Shown piece after piece: positions 1 through 5,555 of a stretch of DNA of 6,029 nucleotides. The stretch is from CAZNSX01 sp964575845 (GTDB taxonomy: Bacteria > UBA8248 > CAZNSX01). The stretch spans positions 1 through 6,029 of the forward strand of contig CAZNSX010000013.1 in assembly GCA_964575845.1 (NCBI GenBank), in the 5' to 3' direction. The notes under the pieces are model-generated. The model searched no databases and was not told where the DNA came from. It was given only the letters and a program-made list of their open reading frames with translations. Each line of letters opens with the position of its first letter. Position 1 is the stretch's first letter. A program made the translations under genes and the position numbers.

Positions 1-28
1 CACTCTGCGGCATTCCTCCTCACTGTAG
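1..28. repeat. Terminal direct repeat, left copy (contig closure overlap)
   Basis: These 28 bases are identical to the last 28 bases of the record (6002-6029). An exact prefix-suffix match of this length is not expected by chance, so the record closes into a circle of about 6001 bp. On the minus strand the repeat codes for YSEEECRRV, part of a PLP-enzyme C-terminus. The left copy supplies the residues before it and the right copy the residues after it, and together they give a coherent family sequence. The repeat is therefore an assembly-style overlap within a gene rather than a mobile-element end. Confidence 0.9.
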
Positions 29-62
29 CTGGTGTGGGTCATGGAGGCGGGATGATATATGA
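1..62 (-). CDS. PLP-dependent trans-sulfuration enzyme, internal C-terminal piece (continues at 6029 after circular closure)
   Basis: On the minus strand, in the frame whose codons end at base 1, this piece reads LIYHPASMTHTS followed by YSEEECRRV. The HPASMTH block is a well-known conserved segment near the C-terminus of the Cys/Met metabolism PLP enzymes (cystathionine gamma-synthase or lyase, O-acyl-homoserine sulfhydrylase, methionine gamma-lyase). After closure across the 28-bp overlap it runs directly into the fragment at 6029-5909. Upstream of about base 62 the family resemblance stops and the same frame enters permease sequence. The N-terminal ~85% of the enzyme, including the PLP-binding lysine, is absent, so this is a fragment that cannot be functional. 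The exact edge is uncertain by several bases. Confidence 0.7.
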
Positions 63-398
63 GGGTGTAAAAGGCCGCGAGCACCATGTACGCATCCCTT
101 TGGCCAGCAGGATGCCGCACAGGGGAAAGGCGATGAAACCCGGCATGACGCTGACGGAGCCCAAAAGGGCGGCGAGGAGGACGCCGGCCCACGGGTTCTC
201 CGTGGCGAGATAGCGGGCGATGAGCCGGTCGGGGACCAGGAAGAGGGCCACTGAAACGAGGACGAGCATCACCAAGAAGCGGGGGAGGATGGCGAGGAAA
301 CTCTTGGCCGCAATCCGCACGGCCTTGATGGTTTTCTCGCGGTCGGCCAGGAGGGAAGCGGTGAGGGCCGCGACTGCCAGGGCGGGGAGCAAATACAT
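39..398 (-). CDS. Predicted inner-membrane permease, ArsP_1/UPF0718 type; truncated and frameshifted at its 3' end
   Basis: The first 102 residues look like the N-terminal part of a small predicted permease family, usually about 160-170 aa. There is an N-terminal hydrophobic helix (residues 3-17), a charged stretch with DREK, a second helix (about 35-56) and a third around 70-98. The third contains the conserved-looking block GSVSVMPGFIAFPL at about 80-93. After Met102 (bases 95-93) the open frame gives an implausible tail, RTWCSRPFTPSYIIPPP. Shifting the frame at bases 91-92, as if one base were missing, restores YMVLAAFYT, which fits the family. The permease resemblance then ends near base 62 at a fusion to a PLP-enzyme fragment, so the last ~50 residues are missing. 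The start is supported by GAGGAGG at 404-410, five bases upstream. It lies 60 nt after the barrel gene and may be co-transcribed. Substrate unknown; the family assignment is from memory of its sequence pattern. Confidence 0.65.
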   Translation of the reverse strand: MYLLPALAVAALTASLLADREKTIKAVRIAAKSFLAILPRFLVMLVLVSVALFLVPDRLIARYLATENPWAGVLLAALLGSVSVMPGFIAFPLCGILLAKGMRTWCSRPFTPSYIIPPP

Positions 399-403
399 GG
401 CGT

Positions 404-410
404 CCTCCTC
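404..410 (-). promoter_or_regulatory. Strong ribosome binding site for the truncated permease
   Basis: The minus strand reads GAGGAGG followed by ACGCC and then ATG at 398-396. This is a near-ideal Shine-Dalgarno sequence at five bases' spacing and fixes the start codon of the permease. Confidence 0.75.
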
Positions 411-439
411 GGAGCGATCCCGACGAACGTCCGAGGGTC

Positions 440-457
440 CGGCCGCGGAGGCGGCCG
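440..457 (-). terminator. GC-rich hairpin just after the beta-barrel gene (weak or attenuating terminator)
   Basis: One base after the stop codon of the barrel gene the minus strand reads CGGCCGC, CTCC, GCGGCCG: a perfect seven-base-pair stem with a four-base loop. There is no run of T after it, so it is not a canonical Rho-independent terminator. It could slow polymerase, protect the upstream mRNA 3' end, or lower expression of the downstream permease relative to the cassette. It could also arise simply from local high GC content. Confidence 0.4.
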
Positions 458-458
458 C

Positions 459-1799
459 TCACAGGCCCGGGATCGCAAAGAAATAGCGGAAACGCAGTTC
501 CACCCGGAAGTCGTTCTGCTTCTCCCCGAACTCGGTGTCCTTTCCCCCCACCAGGAAGGCCGTGCGCAGGCGGAGCTCCAGGTTCTGCTTCGGACTGTAG
601 GCGACCTCGGGGATGAGGGTGAAGCTCCCGTCCTGGAGGTTGACGATGGAGGTCGCGGCGGGCGTCAGGTAGAGGATTTCGAAGGGCTCCTTCTGGCTGA
701 CGCGGAGGTAGAAGTAGTCCCGCATGGGGTTCGGCCGGCCGAAGGGGCCGTTGGCGAGTTCCCTGGCCCGGAACAGGAGCGTCTTGTCCCCCGTCCGCCG
801 GAAGCTCTCGAAGCTGTTGTCGGCGAAGTCGAAGAAGCCCTTGAGCTCCTCGCGCTTCAATCCCGCGCCGTTGTGGTAGTACTCGGCGATGAAGGTCGTT
901 TCGGTCTCGGTCAAATAGCGGAGGCCCACCAGGTAGGCCACCTCGTCGGCCTTGCGCGTGGAGACCTTCCCCGACGGGTCGGCCGCCTGCCTCTCGGCGC
1001 CGGAGATCCAGGCGAACTCCCCGTGGACCTCGAAGTTGGTCGCCAGGTTGCGCGAGAAGTCGAAGCCGTAACGATTCGGGCGGCTCCCCCCCGCCAGGAA
1101 CATGAAGTCGATGTCGGTGTCGTAGAGGAGGAGGTAGAGCTTCCCCGCGACGTTTGTGTGCTTGAAGGCGCCGAAATCGTCGTTCAGGTTCTCGTACACG
1201 GGCAGGACGGCGCCCGTGAGCCCGACTGTCTTCAGGCGTCCCGCGAAGCTCTTGACGTAGTCGGCGCTCGCCAGGGTGAACCCCTCGAGGGCCTCCTCCG
1301 GGTCTTCGGGGTTCTTCGGGCGATCGATGAAGCTCACCGGGTTCCAGGCATAGCCCTTCCCCCACTTGGTGAGCTTCTTGCCCGCGTCGAGGACGAGGGA
1401 GTGGATGGGCTTGAGGGAGCCGAACCCCTCCAGGAGCGTTGTGTCGTGGGACCACCCCTCGAAGTCCCGCCGCTGGAGGCCGTCCGCGCGGAAGAAGCCG
1501 GAGAAGATGCCCCGGCGGTAGGTCCCCTCCAGGCGCAGGCCGAAATCGTACCGCTCCGTCGTCTCCCCCTCATTCTCCTCGAAGAGGCGGAGGCGGTGGA
1601 AGACCGCGTCGCGGTCGAGGCGGAAGAGGGTGGGCTCGAATTCGAGGAAGCCGCCCAGGCTGTAGGGCTTCTCGGCGGCCGCCCGGATCTCTTTCTCGAT
1701 GTCGGAGAGGTCGATGTCCACCTCCCCCTGCGCGAAGAGGGCGGGAGGCGCGGCCAACAGGCTCGCCAGGACTAGGAGGACAGCTTCCCACCATCTCAA
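459..1799 (-). CDS. Outer-membrane beta-barrel protein, last member of the ABC/LolA-like cassette
   Basis: A 446-residue protein beginning at a TTG codon (1799-1797) that overlaps the stop of the LolA-like gene as TTGA. GGAG at 1811-1808 is placed eight bases upstream. Residues 1-23 form a Sec signal peptide ending LFA, with Gln24 as the likely mature N-terminus. The mature chain has the alternating polar/aromatic pattern of beta-strands (for example YDFGLRLEGTY, YLVGLRYLTETETTFIAEYY, FRVELRFRYFF) with charged loops, as in porin-like barrels. The last strand is followed by AIPGL rather than ending in Phe. A distinctive segment WGKGYAWNP at 146-154, followed by a DRPKNPEDPE loop, looks like a conserved constriction or loop motif. 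I recognise it only as belonging to uncharacterised DUF1302-like barrels. Gene order implies it is the outer-membrane partner of the upstream transporter: an acceptor, an inserter or an export channel. The barrel call is firm; the function is inferred. Confidence 0.8.
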   Translation of the reverse strand: MRWWEAVLLVLASLLAAPPALFAQGEVDIDLSDIEKEIRAAAEKPYSLGGFLEFEPTLFRLDRDAVFHRLRLFEENEGETTERYDFGLRLEGTYRRGIFSGFFRADGLQRRDFEGWSHDTTLLEGFGSLKPIHSLVLDAGKKLTKWGKGYAWNPVSFIDRPKNPEDPEEALEGFTLASADYVKSFAGRLKTVGLTGAVLPVYENLNDDFGAFKHTNVAGKLYLLLYDTDIDFMFLAGGSRPNRYGFDFSRNLATNFEVHGEFAWISGAERQAADPSGKVSTRKADEVAYLVGLRYLTETETTFIAEYYHNGAGLKREELKGFFDFADNSFESFRRTGDKTLLFRARELANGPFGRPNPMRDYFYLRVSQKEPFEILYLTPAATSIVNLQDGSFTLIPEVAYSPKQNLELRLRTAFLVGGKDTEFGEKQNDFRVELRFRYFFAIPGL

Positions 1800-2527
1800 C
1801 GGATGCTCTCCACGTTGGGGAGGAAGTTCAGGGTGAAGTACTCGTCCGGGACCTGGCGGTTCTTCACGCGGGCGTAGACCATATAGGACTTGTACCCCTT
1901 GTAGAGGGGGCTGTCCGTCTCGATGACGGCGGGCCGCGTGATGCCGCCCTCGAAGGTTTTCATCTCCTTGAAGTGAAGCGTCTTGATGAGGAGGCCCGTG
2001 GCCGCGTAGCACTCCACCTTGGTCGGGACGAGGGCCTTCTTGTCCACCCACATCCTCAGCCGGTCGTAGGCCACCGCCTCCGACTTCGCCTTCAGCTCCA
2101 GGACGTACTCTTTGCCTCCGTCCTGGGTCGCCTTGACGTCGTACTCGACGTGGTAGTCGAGCCGCATGATGTCCGCGTTGTTGAACACGCCCCCCACCAC
2201 GGACTGGAGGCTCGTGATGCGGATGGGCCTCCCCACGTTCGGGATGTAGAGCCACATGTTGTCGCCCAGGCGGAGGGTGCCCCTCCCCTTGTCGCTGGCC
2301 GGGGCCAGGAAGAGGGAGATCATCATGTCCTTCCCCTTCTTCAGGGTGAAGAGGAGGAATTCGCGCTTGGCGCCGTTGGGCTCGACGTTGATGAGCTTAC
2401 GGTAGGACTCGAACGACTCCGGCATGAGGTTCGCGTCCACCTTCTTGAGGATCTCGGCCCCGTCGAGCGCGTAGGCCGGGCCGGCCGCCAAGATCGCTCC
2501 GAAGAGGATTGCCGCGATTGTCTTCAC
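1796..2527 (-). CDS. LolA-like periplasmic outer-membrane lipoprotein-sorting protein (LolA_like family)
   Basis: A 243-residue secreted protein. Residues 1-20 form a signal peptide (MKTIAAILFG..., cleaved after AYA), with no lipobox cysteine, so the mature protein is soluble in the periplasm. The body matches the LolA_like family annotated as outer-membrane lipoprotein-sorting protein. It has a strand-rich start with REFLLFTLKKGKD, then FLAPASDKGRGTLRLG, the GDNMWLYIP block at 88-96 and the GVFNNADIMR block at 113-122. Proteins of this fold bind acyl chains in a half-barrel and ferry lipids or lipoproteins between membranes. The start is GTG (2527-2525), with AAGGGGA at 2540-2534 upstream; an ATG start would lose the signal peptide. 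It begins 12 nt after the permease gene, whose stop touches this ribosome binding site, and its stop overlaps the barrel gene start. Cargo is unknown: it could be a lipoprotein, a hopanoid-like lipid or a glycolipid. Confidence 0.85.
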   Translation of the reverse strand: MKTIAAILFGAILAAGPAYALDGAEILKKVDANLMPESFESYRKLINVEPNGAKREFLLFTLKKGKDMMISLFLAPASDKGRGTLRLGDNMWLYIPNVGRPIRITSLQSVVGGVFNNADIMRLDYHVEYDVKATQDGGKEYVLELKAKSEAVAYDRLRMWVDKKALVPTKVECYAATGLLIKTLHFKEMKTFEGGITRPAVIETDSPLYKGYKSYMVYARVKNRQVPDEYFTLNFLPNVESIR

Positions 2528-2533
2528 CTTGTG

Positions 2534-2540
2534 TCCCCTT
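2534..2540 (-). promoter_or_regulatory. Ribosome binding site of the LolA-like gene, touching the permease stop codon
   Basis: The minus strand reads AAGGGGA, then CACAAG, then GTG. The first base of this site is the last base of the TAA stop of the upstream permease (2542-2540). Ribosomes terminating there would sit on the site, which favours coupled translation and decides the GTG start. Confidence 0.65.
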
Positions 2541-3787
2541 TAGACGTGTCGGAGCGCGTCGATGGGCTCCATCCGGGAGGCCTTGTAGGCCGGCTGGAGG
2601 CTCGCGATCACGGCGATTGCGACGACCATCAGAGAAACCGTGAGCACCTCCTGGGCATGGATCGATGGGGCCAGCACGAGCGATTTCACCTGCCCGAAGC
2701 TGAAGGGAATCTTCGCGAGGTTCAGGGCGAACACGATCGCTAGCCCCAAGAGGGAGCCGGAGGCCGCACCCGTTATCCCAAGGAAAAGACCTTCCAGCAG
2801 AAAAAGGGAAAGGATTTTCCTCGGTGGGGTTCCGATGGCGCTAATGGTTCCGATTTCGCGCACTCTTTCATACACGGCCATGATCATGACGTTCAGGATG
2901 CTGATAAGGACCACCGCCATCAGCATCAGCTTGACGAAGAACGTCATCAGATCAATCATCCTGGCCACAGTTGAGAACGGAGAGAGCCTTCCCCAGGTGT
3001 GCACCTCGAACTTGGGCTTCCCCATCGGGTTGAGCTCTCCGGCGAACGCTTCCTGAAGCCGCCGGTTGACCTGATTGACGTTGTTCCCGTTCTTGAGGTT
3101 CAGGACGATCTCAGACACTTCCCTCTCCTGGAGGCGCAGAACCTCCATCGCGTCCTCGTAGTGCATGTAGCCGTCCCGGCCGCCGGGCCCCGTGGCGCTC
3201 TCCAGGATGCCTCCCACGACGAAGGTCTTGCCGTTCACGCTGCCCTGCCGGTTCGTGGCGACCACGACCACGGTGTCGCCCAACTTGACCTTCATCCCGC
3301 GCGCGAGCAGCTCAGGGATGAGGATCTTCCCGCGCGCGAGAGAGCCTTCGTCCTTCACCCCCCCCAGGATGCGGGAGGCCATCAGGGGGAGGGCGGCGAA
3401 TTCCTTGTCCGGATAGACGCCGTTGACCCGGATGTTGGTCGTCTCGGTGAAGTTGCTGAAGAGACCTCCGAACTTGATCCGCTCGGAGACGGCCTCGATC
3501 TCCCCGATGCCGGAGAGGGTCTCCCGGATTTTCTCCACCGCCGGAGGCGGCAGGTTCATCGTCAGGGGGAGGTTCTCGATGGAGGCGACGTAGCCGCGAC
3601 GGTGGATCTGGATCTCGCCGAGGTAGGAGTCCGTGATCTGGCCCACCATGAACCGCTTGAAGGAGCCGGTCACGGAGACAAAAACCAGGACGAAGATTAC
3701 CCCGAGCGAAATCAACGAGGCGGTCAAAAGGCTTCGCCGCTTGTATCGCAGGATGTTCCGCAGGGCGATTTTGAGCAGGCTACCCAT
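2540..3787 (-). CDS. ABC transporter permease, FtsX/MacB-LolC/E type
   Basis: A 415-residue inner-membrane protein with the four-helix plan of the MacB/LolCE/FtsX superfamily. An amphipathic N-terminus (LKIALRNILRYKRRSLLTA) leads into helix 1 (about 20-41). A large periplasmic MacB_PCD-like domain follows (about 43-280), then helix 2 (about 283-304), helix 3 (about 327-356) and helix 4 (about 381-397). The FtsX hallmark YERVREIGTISAIGTPPRKI lies at about 306-325, the coupling-helix region that contacts the ATPase. The C-terminus QPAYKASRMEPIDALRH is typical of the family. No ATPase domain is fused, unlike MacB itself. Only one permease gene is present, so a homodimer is expected, in contrast to the LolC/LolE heterodimer. 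Its ATG lies inside the last codons of the ATPase gene (8-nt overlap ATGGGTAG), pointing to translational coupling. These transporters work as mechanotransmitters that pull substrate from the outer leaflet of the inner membrane toward a periplasmic partner; here that is probably the LolA-like protein encoded next. Confidence 0.9.
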   Translation of the reverse strand: MGSLLKIALRNILRYKRRSLLTASLISLGVIFVLVFVSVTGSFKRFMVGQITDSYLGEIQIHRRGYVASIENLPLTMNLPPPAVEKIRETLSGIGEIEAVSERIKFGGLFSNFTETTNIRVNGVYPDKEFAALPLMASRILGGVKDEGSLARGKILIPELLARGMKVKLGDTVVVVATNRQGSVNGKTFVVGGILESATGPGGRDGYMHYEDAMEVLRLQEREVSEIVLNLKNGNNVNQVNRRLQEAFAGELNPMGKPKFEVHTWGRLSPFSTVARMIDLMTFFVKLMLMAVVLISILNVMIMAVYERVREIGTISAIGTPPRKILSLFLLEGLFLGITGAASGSLLGLAIVFALNLAKIPFSFGQVKSLVLAPSIHAQEVLTVSLMVVAIAVIASLQPAYKASRMEPIDALRHV

Positions 3788-4472
3788 TGTTCTTTTCCCG
3801 ATCTGCCAGCCTTCCGTCCTCCAGCCTGTATATTTCCTCCGCCTCGCCGATGATCCGGGTATCGTGGGTGGCGAAGATGAAGGTGGTATTGAGGTCGGTT
3901 CTCATTTTTTTCATCAGTCTGATGATCATATGAGCCGTCTCGTGGTCGAGGTTGGCCGTCGGCTCGTCCGCCAGGACGAGCCTGGGCCGGGTCACGAGAG
4001 CCCGGGCGACCGCCACCCTCTGTTTTTGACCGCCGGAAATCTGTTCGGGGTACTTATTTTTCTGCTCCGACATCCCCACCGCCTCGAGGAGTTCGAGGAC
4101 GCGCTCGCGCCGCTCTTTCGGCGCTATTTTTTGGACCATGACGAGCGGATACTCGATGTTTTCGAAAACGGTCAGGACGGGAATCAGATTGAAGTTCTGA
4201 AAAATGAACCCGATATTCTTTCCCCGAAACACACCCGCTTGAGGCTTGTCCAATCGGGCAAGATCCGCACCCGCGACCTCAATTCGCCCGCCGCTCAGCT
4301 TGTCCAGGCATCCAATCAGATTGAGAAGGGTGGTCTTGCCGCTCCCAGAGGGGCCCACGAAGGAGACGAAAGACCCGGCCTCGAGGACAAAACTCACCCC
4401 TCGCAACGCCTGAACCTCGACCTCCTCCGTCGCGTATGTCTTCTGCAGATCTTCGGCCACAACCAGACTCAT
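3780..4472 (-). CDS. ABC transporter ATP-binding protein, LolD/MacB type
   Basis: A 230-residue ATPase with all nucleotide-binding motifs intact. Walker A is GPSGSGKTT at 40-48, the Q-loop glutamine is Q92 (FQNFNLIPVL), the signature is ISGGQKQR at 145-152, Walker B is LVLADEP at 165-171, the D-loop is TANLD at 172-176 and the switch histidine is H203 (ATHDTR). FQNFNLIPVLTVFENIEYPL and DEPTANLD are typical of the LolD/MacB/FtsE-like group, and the length matches LolD. The start at ATG 4472-4470 is chosen for two reasons: AGGGAG at 4485-4480 lies seven bases upstream, and the chain then begins in family register (MSLVVAEDLQKTY). An in-frame upstream extension to 4610 overlaps the SHOCT gene and has no family resemblance. 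It powers the permease encoded immediately downstream. Codon choice here is visibly less GC-rich than in the barrel gene (more ATT, TTT, AAA). Confidence 0.93.
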   Translation of the reverse strand: MSLVVAEDLQKTYATEEVEVQALRGVSFVLEAGSFVSFVGPSGSGKTTLLNLIGCLDKLSGGRIEVAGADLARLDKPQAGVFRGKNIGFIFQNFNLIPVLTVFENIEYPLVMVQKIAPKERRERVLELLEAVGMSEQKNKYPEQISGGQKQRVAVARALVTRPRLVLADEPTANLDHETAHMIIRLMKKMRTDLNTTFIFATHDTRIIGEAEEIYRLEDGRLADREKNNG

Positions 4473-4578
4473 GGGTTCACTCCCTGTACCCGGCAATTGA
4501 TACGCCAAAGCTAGACAGCCTAATGCAGATCGCCTCATTCTCTTGGGTATCATCAACCTTGGGCATGGCCTTCCCCAC
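4473..4578 (-). promoter_or_regulatory. 106-nt spacer before the transporter cassette; possible internal promoter
   Basis: This gap separates the stop of the SHOCT gene from the ATPase start and holds the ATPase ribosome binding site (AGGGAG, 4485-4480). No T-rich terminator hairpin is visible, so readthrough from the small envelope genes is plausible. A weak sigma70-like arrangement on the minus strand, TTAGGC with TATCAA 15 bases later, is too poor to call with confidence. The CTTGGG hexamer occurs twice (4542-4547 and 4558-4563), 10 bases apart. Confidence 0.25.
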
Positions 4579-4833
4579 TCAAGCTCCCAGGTCTTGCTTT
4601 TTCTGCTCAAACTCCTCCTTGCCTATCTCGGCGCGGGCGTAGCGTTTTTTGAGGATATCGAGGGCCGTCTCCCCACCCCCAGGCGGGGGGGCAACCCTCG
4701 TCTGGCCCCAGACCCAGCGGATGAGCACAATAATGCCAGCGATCACCGCTGCCCAGAAGCCCACCATCAGAACTATGCGTAGAAGCCCGAAGCCCCAGCC
4801 CCATGGACCATACCAGTTGTACCAGTACATCAT
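4579..4833 (-). CDS. Small membrane protein with C-terminal SHOCT domain
   Basis: An 84-residue protein. The N-terminus is strikingly aromatic and Gly-rich (MMYWYNWYGPWGWGFG). One transmembrane helix follows at about 17-42 (LLRIVLMVGFWAAVIAGIIVLIRWVW), then a Pro/Gly linker, then a SHOCT (short C-terminal) motif at about 55-82 with the characteristic pattern ALDILKKRYARAEIGKEEFEQKKQDL. SHOCT modules are short helical hairpins of poorly known function, probably oligomerisation or protein contacts at the membrane. The start at 4833-4831 is supported by GGGAGGG at 4848-4842, eight bases upstream; a longer in-frame start at 4953 would overlap the preceding gene by about 44 bases and adds no recognisable sequence. 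The second Met codon (4830) is an equally possible start. It follows the secreted OB-like gene by 76 nt. Confidence 0.8.
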   Translation of the reverse strand: MMYWYNWYGPWGWGFGLLRIVLMVGFWAAVIAGIIVLIRWVWGQTRVAPPPGGGETALDILKKRYARAEIGKEEFEQKKQDLGA

Positions 4834-4841
4834 GTCGACAA

Positions 4842-4861
4842 CCCTCCCATCGCGTGGGAGG
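4842..4861 (-). promoter_or_regulatory. Hairpin that contains the ribosome binding site of the SHOCT gene
   Basis: On the minus strand CCTCCCA, CGCGA, TGGGAGG forms a perfect seven-base-pair stem with a five-base loop (4861-4843). The 3' arm is the Shine-Dalgarno sequence itself (GGGAGGG, 4848-4842), eight bases before the ATG. In the folded state the site would be hidden from the ribosome, so translation of the SHOCT gene could depend on melting of the stem, on ribosomes leaving the upstream gene, or on a bound factor. The pairing is seen in the sequence; a regulatory effect is inferred. Confidence 0.5.
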
Positions 4862-4909
4862 ATAGGGCCACCGGCGCCTACCCTCCCTTCGCTTACTCGC
4901 CTCTTTTGG

Positions 4910-5422
4910 TTAGCGGTAGAGGTAGCCGGCCCAGAGGGGGAAGCCCGCCTCATCCCTGAGCGCGAGCACGGCCGAGCCCTTTTTCACCTTTGAGGCGAAT
5001 AGAATGGGGGCCTGACCATAGCTAACTGCGAAACCTTCCACCTCTACCGGGTCGTCAGCCTTAAGCTCAAATTTTTGACGATCGATGAAGAAAGTGGGGC
5101 CCAGCATGACTTCCAGCTCACCCTCCTTCTCGGTCTTGAGAATGAGCTGATAGTACCCTCCCCAGGGCACCACTGGAGCGGGGGTCTCACGTTCGACCCT
5201 GACCACCTCGCCCGTGACCGTCTTCTTGGCCTGTGGGTCAAACCGGGCATAGGATCCCATCATCATCGGCCCGTAGCCCCAGCCCGGCCCTCTCCCATAA
5301 TAGCCAGGAGGGCCGTAGCCATACCCCCAGGGCGGCTGGGCCGAGGTGAGCCCGAAGGCAAACACGATGGCCGCTGCAACCGCGAGCCCTATAACGATAC
5401 CTTTAAGCGCGCTCTTTGACAT
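4910..5422 (-). CDS. Secreted Gly/Tyr/Trp-rich protein with C-terminal OB-like beta domain (hypothetical)
   Basis: A 170-residue exported protein. Residues 1-28 form a signal peptide (basic MSKSALK, then a long hydrophobic core ending LTSA). Residues 29-56 are low-complexity and rich in Gly, Tyr, Pro and Trp, ending in PMMMG; there is no lipobox cysteine. From about residue 66 a compact beta-rich domain follows: TVTGEVVRVE (69-78), YYQLILKTEKEGELEVMLGP (90-109), PVEVEGFAVSYG (125-136), then ILFASKVKKGSAVLALRDEAGFPLW (140-164). This order of strands, with V.L.GP and VEV.G, resembles periplasmic OB-fold proteins of unknown function. Met, Trp and Tyr in the Gly-rich stretch could bind metal or surfaces, but no proven motif is present. 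The start is fixed by AAGGAGG at 5436-5430, seven bases upstream. It appears to be the first gene of a run of same-strand genes. I do not recognise a characterised homologue. Confidence 0.75.
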   Translation of the reverse strand: MSKSALKGIVIGLAVAAAIVFAFGLTSAQPPWGYGYGPPGYYGRGPGWGYGPMMMGSYARFDPQAKKTVTGEVVRVERETPAPVVPWGGYYQLILKTEKEGELEVMLGPTFFIDRQKFELKADDPVEVEGFAVSYGQAPILFASKVKKGSAVLALRDEAGFPLWAGYLYR

Positions 5423-5429
5423 CTGCGTT

Positions 5430-5436
5430 CCTCCTT
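5430..5436 (-). promoter_or_regulatory. Consensus ribosome binding site of the secreted OB-like gene
   Basis: AAGGAGG on the minus strand, seven bases before ATG 5422-5420, is a perfect match to the anti-Shine-Dalgarno core. It suggests high translation of the secreted protein and settles its start. Confidence 0.8.
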
Positions 5437-5555
5437 ATTCTGGCTGGCAAGAGGTTGCTCCCAGCCGGCTGCCGCCATGGATATTAGGAGCCTATCAGCC
5501 GAATTCGTGCTATCGAACTCTTTGACGAAAGGGGGTTCCCTCGGAGGAGTCCGGG

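Noticed and set aside
873..1775. Long plus-strand open frame opposite the barrel gene
   Set aside because: It is antisense to a well-supported barrel gene, has biased Glu/Val/Leu/Gly/Arg composition typical of the reverse of GC-rich codons, and shows no recognisable domain.
1800..2255. N-terminal extension of the barrel frame up to 2255
   Set aside because: The extra ~150 residues are Arg/Gly/Pro/His-rich, overlap the LolA-like gene in another frame and precede a clear signal peptide that begins at the TTG at 1799.
1439..2743. Long plus-strand open frame of 434 codons across the barrel, LolA-like and permease genes
   Set aside because: It is an antisense shadow crossing three real genes, starting with Arg/Gly/Pro-rich nonsense. 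No domain and no credible start signal.
2540..4472. MacAB-type macrolide or peptide efflux pump
   Set aside because: There is no membrane-fusion (MacA/HlyD) gene and no TolC-like gene, and the ATPase and permease are separate proteins followed by a LolA-like carrier, which points to lipid or lipoprotein trafficking instead.
2999..4514. Plus-strand open frames opposite the permease and ATPase genes (2999-3853 and 3633-4514)
   Set aside because: Both are mirror images of strongly supported transporter genes, with compositions explained by those codons.
4834..4953. Earlier start for the SHOCT protein at 4953
   Set aside because: It would overlap the end of the upstream gene and add a hydrophilic, unrecognisable leader, while the start at 4833 has a well-spaced ribosome binding site.
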